From positions 218,836 to 282,835 of the forward strand of contig KB293808.1 in NCBI GenBank assembly GCA_000328365.1: 64,000 nt of DNA, read 5' to 3'. The translations under genes and the position numbers were made by a program. The stretch is from Capitella teleta (lineage: Eukaryota; Annelida; Polychaeta; Capitellidae). Within the stretch, counting starts at the first letter, position 1, and the number at the start of each line of letters is the position of its first letter. Under the pieces are notes generated by a model. That model made no database searches and was not told the origin of the DNA. It saw only the letters and a list, made by a program, of their open reading frames with translations. This document shows positions 14,811 to 27,000 of this stretch, piece after piece.

Positions 14811-15700
14811 GGCTAAAGTACAAATTTGATCCTGGCAAGGTGTAATCTGGTGGATAACAATTGAGTGGGGTATATATCAACTCAGGGCACTGGAAGGATT
14901 GTATTGAGGCTAATTTTGGATTGATTGACTCATGTAATATATACCAGAAAGATCTTGGCAGGTATTCCACCATTGGTAGGAGAATAGAAATTAGCTATAG
15001 TATCGACTACAAAACAATAATTGCATTTTCATAATATTAGAAGCCTTTTGGACTATAATTCGAGTCGGAATTAAGTTAAAAAAACTATACCAATAATAAA
15101 TTATAACATTAACAGCCATAATTAATGGCAATAAGTACGATTATACCTGTTTTCAAACCTGTTTTCACATGTGGTCAGAAGACGCAAGAATTCTATTTTC
15201 CTTATCATAACCTCCCCCCCGATTGCAAAATTTGGGGTCCGTGGTGACGCTCCGCTTTTTCTGAATGGCTGGCCAATGCCACTAAAAATATTCGGTCATT
15301 TGAGGGTGTTGTACAGTTTTATTACAAATGAAAAGATGGCAAAATAACCTTTGTTCCCTTAAGATATATAAACTTTCCTAGTGATCTAAAATTGGGAACC
15401 TACCTACCACAGAATACATGTATACATTTTGTGATTTCGAAGTAAGTCTCTCTCATGCATGTGTGTGTGGTTATATTGTGGTTATTGGGTAGCTCGGCCT
15501 TCAAAGGTTACGTCAGGTCAGGTCGTAATACATGTATTTGAGTCCTTTTATAACATGTGGACTATTCCACCATTTGTTTGTCGCTTGTGCCAGAAACTAA
15601 AAACAAGAAAAGAAAAGAAGAGTTTTAGACCCAAAGATATGAAGGGATAACAAGTAATAAAAATAAGGCCCCATACAACAATTAACCTACTCGAAAAAAA
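14811..15700. other. Non-coding stretch
   Basis: 14815-14880 is a reverse-complement copy of about 13286-13350. Beyond it I see no gene, only AT-rich DNA. Confidence 0.45.
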
Positions 15701-15749
15701 AATAAAATAAAAAATACTCCCCTCTCATTTTCTCAACTCTCTCGTACTC

Positions 15750-17029
15750 CACACCCGGCCAACAGCCGTCAACCCACTACTCTCTAGTTCCCTCGACGTC
15801 TCTACTCTCCACCTCTCCCACCACTGTTCCAGTCCTTGCAACCCCATGACCACAGCTTCTGGAGAAGTTAGCAATCCTTAGCTCAACCTTCTTTGCCACC
15901 AGCACCTTTAGCCTTAGCCACCTCATATCAAGCTTTAGCCTCTTTAACTCGCACTTGATCAGGCCTGATGTCCCTCCGAAGCCTCCTCCACTCTCTGTTC
16001 AGCCTTCTCCTCTCCTGGATTGCCGCCTCGACTTCCTCGTCCCACCAGTCCTTAGCTCTTCTCTGTACACCTGGGGTCATCTCAGCAGTCAACTCCTCAG
16101 CCACACGCTGCATCACTCCCTGCACATTGATCGTTTCCTCCACACTCAACTTCTCCTCCACTCTTGTGTAGGAAAGCTCAAGCTGCTCCTTCTTCACCCT
16201 TGGGGCCTTCTTCCTGTGTGCTTCACCACTGACCCTCCCTCTGGTCCTCGTGTAGCTCAGCTCCGCATAGATAGCTCTATGATCGCTCTCCACCACCTCC
16301 TCCTCCTCCATGATCTCAACTCTGCGCATATCCTCCTGCCGTCCATTTTTTGAATGCCACCTCCCCTCTGGCCCATGTTGCAATGCTGAAACCTCTAACC
16401 AACAAATCGGCATACTATGCCACCATCACAGACCTCTCTTTCACCTCCAACACCTTCCAAATCTTCTCCACCTGCTCTCTTGCACTGATACCGTCCTCCT
16501 CCTTCAGCCTGAATACCATCACCCTATTCTTCCTCCACTCCTCCACGCAGCTCCTCCGCACCTCCTTCCAAATCACCTCTTTCCATTCCTCCTTCCTGGT
16601 CTCCTCTGTTCCGTTCAAGCCACTCCTAGTCACAACTTCACTGAATGAGGTAGGTCTTGAAACAGCTGGTCGCTTCAACAATGTCGAATCATCATCCCTC
16701 GAGCCACAGGATACACCACAGTTCACACCATAATCACAGTTCCTCACATTATCATGGTTTGCATTCATACCCTCATTTATTAATTATTAATTAGCTTGAT
16801 CATTGCTTTCAGTTTCGTCACCTCCCTCTTCAGCTTCCCCACTTTCTGTGCCGAGCACATCCCACACAAATAGCCCCCCTACCTTGTCATGGTGCCACCC
16901 GGCCCTCACCCTCAACACAGACCACACATGACACCCGCTGCCATCAGCGTCACATTCAATAAAGTCATCCTTGTATCCATCCCAGCCTCCTTTTTCAAAA
17001 AACAAATCCCCTTTACCCTGTTTATTCAT
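15750..17029 (-). mobile_element. Non-LTR retrotransposon remnant (ORF1 / endonuclease-linker part)
   Basis: Minus-strand frames give three adjoining pieces. 17029-16787 and 16768-16415 are ORF1-like, lysine- and glutamate-rich (TSFSEVVTRSG, EEWKEVIWKEVRRSC). 16413-15928 contains SDHRAIYAELSY, the last conserved motif of an APE-type endonuclease, and then WWDEEVEAAIQERRRLNREW, the linker typically found before a LINE reverse transcriptase. Frame changes and stops separate the pieces and no RT follows, so it is a dead, internally deleted copy. GC content is clearly higher than in the flanks. Confidence 0.6.
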
Positions 17030-17164
17030 TACACACTACTAATACTGATAATAAAAGAAACAAGTATTTGAACTAAAAGGTTGGCGTTAAGTGAAAGAAT
17101 TTTATGAATATAAATGAATATAAGAATATAAGGACACATAGTGAAACATCGTTCAGCTGAAGAA

Positions 17165-17345
17165 GAAGAAGAGTAAACTTTTATTCTGCACTGTATAAAA
17201 CACAGGAAAAAAAGAACAGATTACAGTAGATTGTGTAAAAAAAAATTATATACAGTGCCAGGGGGCTACGCAAAGGCACTAAGAAAGTGCCGCTGACGCA
17301 GTAGCTCCCTGAAAATAATTCTTACAGTAAAAACATCGTGAGGAA
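17165..17345 (-). mobile_element. LINE 3' tail fragment (L2-like)
   Basis: Read on the minus strand, GCACTTTCTTAGTGCCTTTG, CCCCCTGGCACTGTATATAA and TACAGTGCAGAATAAAAG are followed by a (TTC)n run at 17159-17172. This is the layout of an L2/CR1-group 3' UTR ending in a short tandem array. No coding part remains. Confidence 0.45.
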
Positions 17346-17759
17346 CTGAAAATACTATAAATGCAGAATGAAACACAAAACGAAACACAACCTACAGTAT
17401 CAGTAATCTATGAATTGACCAAAGCATCAAGTTCTATTACAGGCAAAACGATTGCGACATGGAATATTATAGGATCGGATAATATTATTCTTGATGTGCT
17501 GTGAGTAGCCATATAATGAATGTGTATGCATTTTAGTTGTAAATTGCGAAGGTGCGTCATTTATAGTGTTTACTATTGAATATCTCAAGCACCATCTAAA
17601 GTATTCATGCCAAAACTCTTTCCGCTAAATTTTTTCTATTGATGACGCCACCCAACAAATAGGTGGCTTATTAAGGGATCTTATCCGTCTGCGAGATAGC
17701 AGCGGATTTATCACTAATGGGTGGACGAGGGAGGAGTTCAACTCCCTCTTCAATTCATT

Positions 17760-18262
17760 ATGCTGTGACTAGACCCTATCCCCACTTGGCTATTAAAGCA
17801 ATGCGACGCAGCACCATCCGTTGTCCAGAAAATCGTCAACTCCTCTCTCACGTCGTCGTGCCTGCCTAGCTGTCTCACAGAAGACTGCCAACGTGAAACC
17901 ATTGCTGAAAAAACCGGGGTTGGATAATGATGTACTGAAAAATTACCGCCAGGTCTCCAACCTCACATTCCTCTCAAAGCTGACGGAGAAGGCCGCCTCG
18001 GCCCAACTGAGAGAGCACTGCAAGACTAGCAACATCACCATCAAGTTCCAGTCCGCGTACAAACCTGGGCATTCAACAGAGACGGCACTTACGCTGGTGC
18101 AGGACGTTCTTCTTCACGCAGTCGACAGCCAGGGCGGGGCCATCCTGGTCCTCCTTGACTTGTCGGCTGCGTTTGACACCATTGACCATAACTTGTTGTT
18201 GCACGCCCTAGAACACCGCATCGGCGTGCGCGATGATGCCTTGCGTATTGGCCTCTTATGAA
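17760..18262 (+). mobile_element. LINE reverse transcriptase fragment (L2/CR1 group)
   Basis: The frame encodes PLLKKPGLD, NYRQVSNLTFLSKL, FQSAYKPGHSTETAL and VLLDLSAAFDTIDHNLLLHAL, the finger and palm motifs of L2/CR1-type reverse transcriptases, including the first catalytic aspartate in LDLSAAFDTID. The expected YRP motif reads YRQ. Upstream, DPIPTWLLKQCD-like residues lie in another frame. The copy stops at 18262, before the FADD box. Confidence 0.75.
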
Positions 18263-18661
18263 GCAGATAATTTGATGTAAAATATTCGCTAAGTAGCACC
18301 TTTTCAAATATTTTTTGATATGGCAGGAAGAATAGAAATAGGTCTGTGATTTCCAGGATCTGCATATAGTACTCATTAAAGGTCGTTTTTTGGTCATTCA
18401 TCTGTGTAAAATATTTGCCATTTCATGATTTTTTTTACAACTAATTAGGTAATTAATTAAAAAAAATTCCATTTTGATTAGGATGAAATTTTAGTTGAAA
18501 TGTCATTGGTACGAACGACCCTAGCTGTCTAATTTTTATTGACTTATGCAGCCTTAAAATAAAAGAATACGGCTTATATTGTAAATGTATTATTTTAGAG
18601 TATTTAGACCATGGTCGTCAATTTGGGGGTTGGGTTACATATTTTCGAATAATTAATTTAA

Positions 18662-19365
18662 AGGGATGGGGAACTAAATTTTAAGTGATGTTCTATTGAC
18701 TCATAGCACCAATTGATAGCATTCCGTGCCAAGAACACCCTGCCTGGATGCAAGCGTAAGGAAATAATGCATTCCGAATATCGGGGTTAGCATTGCGCCT
18801 ATGGGAGAATGGCTTCCATTGCGAAGTATAGGAGGCAAACGTCAGCTGATGGCTTGGTTTGGCTGATGGCTGATTGGTCCCGTTCCCCTCGTGAAGCTAT
18901 CGATTTCAGCCAATCAGAGCAGATCATCTTCGCCATAAAAGGACATCTCTGTTGTTTACGAAACGAAAGCGCATGCGTGGTGCACTCTGGCTGACCTTTT
19001 TACTGTTTCAGGATGAGAAACATGGTAGGTGTCCTAGAAAATCGCTTGTTAAAATAAGAAAAATAGCGAAAATATTTTTTTTTTCGCGCCTGACTGGTGG
19101 CAAAATGATTATTCTATCTATTTCCGAAAAGAAAATAAAAAAATATCCAGGGGTTTAGTCGCAGGACACGCTGATATGACGAGGCCCATTGTAAAAGATG
19201 GGGAGCTCGGTGTTTCATCACAGCTCCTGACGTCACGCCTAGTTAGCAATATATCTCCCGCGAAATCGTTAGCGATGATATTTCTTGTGTGGGCCAGGCA
19301 TAGGAATCATTTTTGGTGCATCAAATAACGACTCAAAGTCCATTTTTAACTAGTTCTCCCTCCCT
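18662..19365. mobile_element. TTAA-flanked MITE (704 bp)
   Basis: Exact TTAA flanks (18658-18661 and 19366-19369) surround AGGGATGGGGAACTA... and its imperfect inverse ...TAGTTCTCCCTCCCT. The TTAA duplication points to a piggyBac-type source. The open frames inside are short and look accidental. Confidence 0.6.
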
Positions 19366-19625
19366 TTAATTAATGAACAATTTCTAAATGCTTTATATTT
19401 TATAGTTGGGATATGTATGGGGGTCACCTTGGTGGAAACTTTATCCCTATAACTACAATTTGAGCAGTGTTATAGGAAACTATCTGAGACATATTTTAAA
19501 AAAGTACTCATAGTTCGTCATAAAACCGCACATTTTAGCCAAAAGTAATCACTTTCCAGCTTAGGCTGCAACGGATGTCAGTATTATGGGTTTTAAATGC
19601 AATTATAATACTTTGAAACGAAATC

Positions 19626-21493
19626 GGGACTGGTCCAATTTGCAACATCCAAAAATCTGAAAATTACGAACACCTATTTTGAGAAGAAAAGCTCAAGGAA
19701 ATGGACATGGAGAAGCCCAAATGGAGAAACCAAGAATCAAATAGACTTCATCATGACAAACAAGAAGGATATTATTCTAAACACCGAAGTAATTCAGAGA
19801 CTCAACACCGGAAGCGATCACAGATTGGTTCGCAGTACGATCAGAACGAACCACAGGTTGGAGAGAAGCAAAATGGTGAGAAGACCTGCACCTAAGATCA
19901 ACATTGAAAAGCTCATGGAAAACAAGGAGGAATTCCAACTTGAACTCCGAAACCGCTTTGAGATCCTAGCGGCAACACAGGGAGGCATTGAGGAGGAGAG
20001 TGAAAAGGTGTGCACTACCATCCAGGAATGCGCAAAATCGGTTGGAGGAATTGATAACAGCAGGAAGAGAGAAAAGCTGAAGACAGACACAAAAGAAATG
20101 TTGAAGAAGAGAAGAGAAATGAAAAGAGATACCAACAGAAACGAGATTGAATATGCAGAGATCAGTAAGACCATTCGCAAGAAAATGAGACAAGATCTAA
20201 GAGAAGCAAAAACAAGAGAGATACAGGAAGCCCTGGAAAAAGGCAAAGGATTGAAGAAATGTGCTACATCAGGGGAAAAGAAGGCATTGATCCAGACGCT
20301 AAGAAAAAAGGACGGCTCAGAAACAACAGACAGAGAGAGAATAGTACAGAGATGTGCTGAATTCTATCAGGCACTATATGAGGACCAGACACAGAACATT
20401 GAAAAACAACCGGCAGACATGGTGCCACCCATCTTGAGAAGCGAAGTAGAGAAAGCAACGATCCAAATGAAAAATGGAAAATCCCCAGGAGAAGACCAAG
20501 TAGTGATCGAGATGGTTAAGGCAGGAGGGGATATTATTCAAGAAAAACTGAGAGAAATTTTCAACAAAGTGATAGAGGAAGAAAAGGTGCCAGAGAAGTG
20601 GAAGAATGCCATCATCACCCTTCTCTTCAAGAAAGGTGAGAAGAAAGACCTTGCAAACTATCGTCCCATCAGTTTGCTCTCTCACATCTACAAGCTGTTC
20701 ATGAAGATCATAAAGAACAGAATAAGCTGCACTCTGGATGAACACCAGCCCCCAGAGCAGGCAGCTTATAGAAAGNGGGTACTCAACAACCGACCACCTG
20801 CATGCAGCTGAACAGGTCTTGGAAAAGATGAATGAATACCAACAACCACTCTTCATGGCCTTCGTGNNNNNNNNNNNNNNNNNNNNNNNNNNNNNNNNNN
20901 NNNNNNNNNNNNNNNNGGAGATGTTAACATCCCGAAACGAAATGAGTACAGAGATCAATCAAAGGATAACAGCTGGTTGGAGAAGATTTGGTCAGTACAG
21001 CCACTTCCTGAAAGACAAGAACATCCCCAACAATTTGAAAAAGAGGATCATGGACACTGTAATTTTACCATCATTGACATATGGTGCCGAAACTTGGGCC
21101 CTCACAAAACATCAAGCAAGAAAACTGGCAGCAGCACAGAGAAGCATGGAAAGAAGCTTGCTTAACATCACGTTGAAAGATAAGATCAGAAATGAAGTCA
21201 TCAGAGAAAGATCAAAAGTTAAAGATATCACTAAAGAAGTAAGAGAAAAGAAAAGCACCTGGGCAGGACATGTTGCACGAATGGCAAACAACAGATGGGC
21301 CAAGATGACCACAGAATGGACACCAAGAGAGGGAAAGAGAGCCAGAGGAAAGCCAAAGAGAAGGTGGAGGGACGAAGTGGAGGAAGAGGTTGGCATGAAC
21401 TGGATGCACAAGGCCCAAAATAGAGAGGAATGGAGAAGGTTGTGGAGGCTATCCGCCAGCAGTGGCGAGAACAGCTGAAGATGATGATGATGA
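19626..21493 (+). mobile_element. RTE-clade LINE, 5'-truncated, with target duplication
   Basis: The insertion is bounded by the identical 12-mer TGAAACGAAATC (19614-19625 and 21494-21505). It begins inside the endonuclease: [17 protein letters not shown], then [18 protein letters not shown] and SDHRLV, as in RTE/BovB elements. The reverse transcriptase follows ([53 protein letters not shown]). After a 50-N gap (20867-20916) come LTYGAETWALTK and WAGHVARM, the usual RTE C-terminus. It ends in a (GAT)n tail, also typical of RTE. The frame is open through most of the RT, so the copy is fairly young, although truncated and partly hidden by the gap. Confidence 0.9.
20867..20916. other. Assembly gap (50 N)
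   Basis: A run of N inside the RTE element, with one further N at 20776. A standard 50-N length suggests a gap of unknown true size. Confidence 0.95.
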
Positions 21494-21644
21494 TGAAACG
21501 AAATCTATGGACGTAGATAGTTTTTGGGGCTCATAATAAACACATTTAGAAATACGTAATATTGTCATTTTGGACACACCCCTACCATGTTCAAAACGTG
21601 TTTTCTATCCATAAGTTACCACTTTGATACTGCTTTCACACCAA

Positions 21645-21849
21645 AACGTTAACTAGGGGTGTTGAATATGATAAAAATCACTGTCTCATTTTGCCCGAAT
21701 CTTTGGTACCTTTTTTTCTGGAATGTGGGCTACCAGCTCAAGGACTAGATGATGAATTGATCAAATCATCATCTAGTCCTTGAGTTGGCAGCAATTCGGG
21801 CAAAACGAGACAGTGATTTAATATTGTTCAACATCCCTAGTTAACGTTT
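21645..21849. mobile_element. Fold-back MITE
   Basis: The arms AACGTTAACTAGGGGTGTTG...CACTGTCTCATTTTGCCCGA and TTCGGGCAAAACGAGACAGT...CAACATCCCTAGTTAACGTT are inverted copies of about 60 bp. At the centre is a second near-perfect palindrome (ctcaaggactagatgatga / tcatcatctagtccttgag). The whole 205 bp can form one long hairpin. It has no coding capacity. Confidence 0.7.
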
Positions 21850-22149
21850 AGGAATTGCTTGCTGGCAGGATCATCTTTAGTTTTGAAGGTACGAAAGGTT
21901 GTCACCATTGTATACCAAATTGCATGGGAATGAATAACCACATACTAGTTCCATTCTTCTGTTGTTCTTAACCGATGGCCGATACTAATTGGATACTAGA
22001 ATGCCCTTCATGCAGTACGCATGTACACTACATTTACGTTGTACGCCCACTAAGCATGCTGTCAGAGCGTCAGTACGTACTTCATAGGTTACTAAACACT
22101 ATAATATTATATACTTAGTACACTTATAAATATAATAATGCCCAAACGT

Positions 22150-22383
22150 ACCCAATCGAATCAGAGCTACGCTGGTTCGTCCACCAGGGCCTGGGACTAT
22201 GGGTGAACGATGCATGCAGGGAGCTGGGCTGGTGAGACGAGAACTGCATCCCTGAATGCCAGATTCGTCTTCACTCCGGCTCAACGTTGGTCGGGACGAA
22301 ATCTCTTTGATCGCAATAAGATCGGTTGATTGAGTTAAAAGGTCAACAAGCAGGTTGTTAATTTGGGGTGAATTATATGTCAA
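22150..22383 (-). other. Possible first exon, unrecognised
   Basis: A minus-strand frame opens with ATG (MTYNSPQINNLLVDLL), runs about 78 codons rich in Ser, Arg and Pro, and reaches a plausible donor (CGATTG|gtacgttt). No partner exon was found and no family is recognised. The weakest coding call in the list. Confidence 0.15.
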
Positions 22384-22952
22384 TTACATGTACATGCATT
22401 TGGTGGAAGCCTGGACAGTGTTAATCTAAATGAAAGAATTAAAGAAGTATGGTCTCATTTTCCAAATTATCCATTCTTATTTCTTAATTTCTACCTGCTA
22501 AACTTAAGTTGGCTTTGGCCCAGGAACACGGAGCTCACTGGGTGCTATACATTGCTCCTATTACTAGTATGTATAAAATAAATAAATAAATAAATAAATA
22601 TATATCGATCTATCTATATCTTATCCTTCCCAAATAATAGGCCGATTTTGCGAAATCACAAATCATAACGCATCAGTGCTCGACACAAGAGGGAGCCATC
22701 GGTTCCACATCTGAGCGTCGGTTAGAAAAAATACATTATTTCTCAAAGTAATGCTCCTCTGTTGGCTTAAATTTATGATGTCTTGTATTATTAAAAAATG
22801 GGGGATGTTTTCATTTGAGTGTTCTCTTATGCGTTTTTCCTCATAGCCTCATTTGGTTCGATGATATTTTATCTGAGCGATAATATAGGATTCAGTTATT
22901 ATGATTTACCAATTTGTCCATTATGATTCTTCATCATTCATGACTCGCACTA

Positions 22953-23011
22953 GCTGACATACTACAGCGAGACCCAGGGGTCCATGGACCTCGCCCGATT
23001 TATCTGTACTA
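22953..23011 (+). mobile_element. Miniature GCTGAC...ACTA element (59 bp)
   Basis: It starts GCTGACATACTACAGCGAG, has GACC/GGTC palindromic words in the middle, and ends with CTCGCCCGATTTATCTGTACTA (only its conserved words are counted). The flanks GACTCGCACTA (22942-22952) and GACTCGCACTA (23012-23022) are perfect 11-bp direct repeats. This is the cleanest target duplication of the family. Confidence 0.7.
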
Positions 23012-24076
23012 GACTCGCACTAACTCCATGTAGCCATAATCTGTGGGGACTCATTTTAGCAATAGGAGTCTTGGAACGAGATTACTCGCACCTTAATTCG
23101 TAATTGAAAATGTTCAACACTCACACTATTGTATTTGTTGGTTGACTAAAATAACGACGACCTCACAATTCCGTGTTCTGACTTCCGACTTCTGAGTTGT
23201 CGAGAATGAAAGAACGCACCATAACTTCTACCGAAAGGCGGCATGCCTCCTAGTCTTTCAATGTCAGGGGGGTCTTAGCAGTGTGCAAACAGATTTCAAC
23301 CATATAACATACAATGAATCCTATGATAGGCTGTATATAATAATACTACTGTATTGTCCTGGTTTAAACCACACTCCCTGTTACAACCCCACCTCACCCT
23401 TTCAAAAGCAGGTAATGATGATTTGGCTTACACCCCTGCTAGTACCAAGCTATTTTTAGCATCAATCACAAATTCACAAAAACTTTTAAAAGGCATGCAC
23501 ATGTCACACACAGACAGCTCACTGCTTGTCGATTTCACAAAGAGCCGAATTCCTTATTAGGGCAGGAATTTTTTCCCCCTCGACTGCATGGGCCAAAAAT
23601 TATAAGCTTACTATTATAAGATCTATGCACTGCACATGTAATGCAATAACTACATTGTACTCAATCAACAACCATGATTTGCAATCTCAATGCTCAGCAC
23701 TGCTTGCTATATAGGTCATTAGTTATATTACTAGAGCTACAGTATTTAAAGCGATTGAGCATATCACTGCCGCGGAAGACGTACACGGTAACTAAAATCC
23801 CAAGCATTGAACCATAAATACTTACCAACGCTTTACAAGGCGATGTTTGTGGAGTGGGGTTGTATTGGGAGTCAGGCTGACATACTCTCAGTCTCTGCCT
23901 TAATGCACTGCGATTGTAAGCAGAACAATACGGTATATAGTGTTATGAAGGCTAGCGTGGCATTCCAGGCAATGAAATCCTACTTGTAAGACCTCTGATC
24001 AATAATGGTATTTCCTAAAAATGAATTGCAAGGCATAGGTGATGACCTTGCATTTTATTTCTGCAGATTTTCAGAC

Positions 24077-27000
24077 ATGCCTCGTTTAAAGTGCTCTACC
24101 GCTGACAAGAAGAGGAGAGATGAAGCGATGGTGGATGATGAAGAAGATGACGACCTCGTCATCACTGCCATGGAAAACATTGTTGTGGCCCCAAGCAAAA
24201 CCCCCAAGTGAGCATTCTCTTCTTATTTCTCAAAGCAAACATTGAACATCGCACACAGGCCAGAGGCACAGAAGGAGTACCGCATTGAAGGCTGCTCTGA
24301 TATGAAAACCTTGGAAGCCATGATCACCAATTCATTGCATAAACTCAATTTCAATGGAAAATGTTGCCAAATACTGGAAGATCTGGAGGAAGACATCTGC
24401 AAAGCTGAGGGTGAGCGACTGTTCTTCTCTAACTCTTTGGGTGAGTTTTATTTTCACGCAGATCAAGGGAAGAAAGTGAAAGGAATGCTGGATAGCTGCC
24501 AGTTGATGTTCCGCACAGCAAAGGATATCTCACCAAAAGAGTACGTCTTCATTTCGATTTTTGTTATTTCACTGATGTGTGTATTGATATTTTGCAGTCA
24601 AGTTCAGCCGACTGAAATGTGTGAAATTTCGAGCGAATCTGAAGATGATATTCAGGTGGTGAACACTGAGCCGGCTAGCCAGAAACCTCATCATGGCGTA
24701 AGTTCTGCTTCTTGTGGTGTTGAGATTGACCTCTGAATTACCATACTTTCATCGTAGATCACAGATCCTTACGCTAACTCCCCAGCAAAGCCTCCGACTA
24801 AGAGTTACGTGACGCCTCGTCCCATGTGAGATGCTAATTATTTATAATCGTGCGATTACCAGGTATATTTCACAGTAACATAGAGATTGGTAGTCGAGTG
24901 TTTGCTAAAAAAGGTGAAATATTCCTCCCCTCTGTTATCACTGAAGTCCTTCATGAAGACCGGCAGCATTTGGAGGTAAGTTCCCTCTCTCTTTCTCCTT
25001 CTGGAATTGAAATAAAATTCTACCACACAGAGGAAGTACAGAGTCAAATACGACAGCAAAACCTTCAAAGCTCGCCAGCCTCTGGAAGCGAGATATATCG
25101 CGTCAGTCGCCTCTCTGGACCCCAGTGTTATATTGAATGTGGGGAGCAGAATTATAGGTATTTATTTATATTTCTAAGCGTATTTGTTTGATGTTTCTGT
25201 TTTCTCATCAGCCCTCTATAAAGAGGAAGATGGTCGACCGGCTTTTTACTCGGGAATCGTGGCTGAGCCTCCCAGCTTCCGGAATCAGTATCGCTATCTC
25301 GTCTTTTTTGATGACGGATACGCACAATACAGTCACAGCAAGGACATTCACAGGGTCATAGTTCAATGTAAGCCTGAAATCTTTTTGAATTGAATCCTTT
25401 GGTATTCACAAAATTTGTCTATATTGATTTGTAGATAAAAAAATTATCGATGACCTTCCATTGGATACAGCAGAGTTCATTCGTGGATACATTGAACAAT
25501 ATCCCGAGGTAAAAAGACCTTTTCTGTTGAATTTCTGTAAATTTTTACGATTTCCTTCTTTTGCTCTCTCAGAGACCGATGGTCAGACTCACGAAAGGCC
25601 AAATGGTGAAAACCGAATGGAACGGCAAATGGTCAGTCATGTCATCCACCCTAACCTTTGTGGTCATTTGTTTCTTCTCAGGTGGTCAGCACGCGTAGAG
25701 GAGACCGATGCGAGTCTGGTGAAGATGTATTTTGACGCTGACCAGCGAGTGGAGTGGATCTATCGTGGCTCCACTCGTCTTGAGCCCCTCTTCACCGAAC
25801 TGGCAAACATTGAAGCGTCAAAATTGTCACGGACAAAAGGTCGCAGACACAACAACCCCCTGCTGAAGAACCGCAAACGGAAGCCGGTCGTGGAGTACAC
25901 TTGGCAGCACGATGACACGGATGTCAGCAAAACTGGTCAGTCTACGCTTACAATGGTCACCTGAGCGCATGATTTACTCTCAGCCTCAGCAAATGAAGTG
26001 TCCGATCTGAAGAAGAAGGAGCCGGTCGCCAAGAAGAGCACTGCCAATAAGCTCTGCAAAGGAACCGGTGTGTGCGCTGTTTAGATATTTTCAATTCTGA
26101 CTCCTTGATTTATCTGCGCAGAGTTCCAAGCCAGCAGCATCAGTCGCAACACCATCGGAAGAGATGCTGATTCCGTGATTCTCTCTCGCAGCACTCAGGA
26201 ATTCGCTGATGGTACAAAATAGAAATTCATGATCTGATAATGTGAGTTTTTTTTTTTCTGTTAGATGAGGAGGCCATGGGAGTGAGGATGAAGATAAAAA
26301 CACCTCTGCCTCCACCCAACAACAGGGTTTATGGTGAGTGTTGGAATTGCTGGATCAACCGGTGAATCTCTAATTCTATTCAAGTTCCGCATGATTGCGA
26401 CATGGATTGCATCCCATGTGATGAGGACCCAGAAAAATTCCGCGGGTCCAATCCATTACTTGTCCCGCAGCTGTGCGGCTGGCAGCGGTATGTAATCACA
26501 GCTGCGGTTGCTATTTCATCATCACTTGCTATTACAGACAATGCTGCCGACAGAAGAACTATGGCAAACGGGCCGTCATATACGTTGCTCCATGCTCCAA
26601 GAGACTGCGATGTCTGAATGATGTCAGCAGGTATCTCTCTCTGACAGACTCCAAACTCAGCATAGATCTTTTCTGCTTTGACTCTGGTTTGCACACGGAC
26701 ATGGAGTATATCCCTGTGAAAGTGAGGTTATTCCGTGAGGGTTTTCAGAGATGTTTGATCTTTGCTTTATGCAGACATTCTGCGACATCAAAGATCTATC
26801 TTACGGGCGTGAAACGGTGCCAATCTCCTGTGTGAATGGCATTGACCGTCAATATCCCGATTACGTGGAGTACTCCAACCAGAGAATTCCAGCGAAAGGA
26901 GTGAATCTGAACTTAGATCCGGAGTTTTTGGTTGGCTGTGATTGTACTGATGGCTGCCGGGTAAGTAGCACTCACATAAAATGTTGGAATTTCACACTGG

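Larger units (their letters stand above)
21850..24076. other. Intergenic DNA upstream of SETDB1
   Basis: It holds an AAAT-type microsatellite (about 22576-22602), a mini-element (22953-23011) and one doubtful minus-strand exon (22383-22150). The 500 bp before the SETDB1 start has no evident TATA box. TTTATTTCTGCAG at 24052-24064 could be the acceptor of a 5' UTR intron. Confidence 0.5.

Noticed and set aside
18809-18994. A 61-codon ORF with MADWSRSP
   Set aside because: It lies inside a TTAA-flanked MITE and has no similarity to any protein I recognise.
20374-20958. Minus-strand ORFs across the RTE element
   Set aside because: Antisense shadow of the reverse transcriptase and of the N gap.
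26391-26617. Short ORFs inside SETDB1 exons
   Set aside because: Other frames or intron read-through of the MBD exons; the spliced frame matches the family throughout.
26631-26647. A possible 17-nt intron (gtatctctctctgacag)
   Set aside because: Too short to splice, and the frame reads through cleanly as [14 protein letters not shown].
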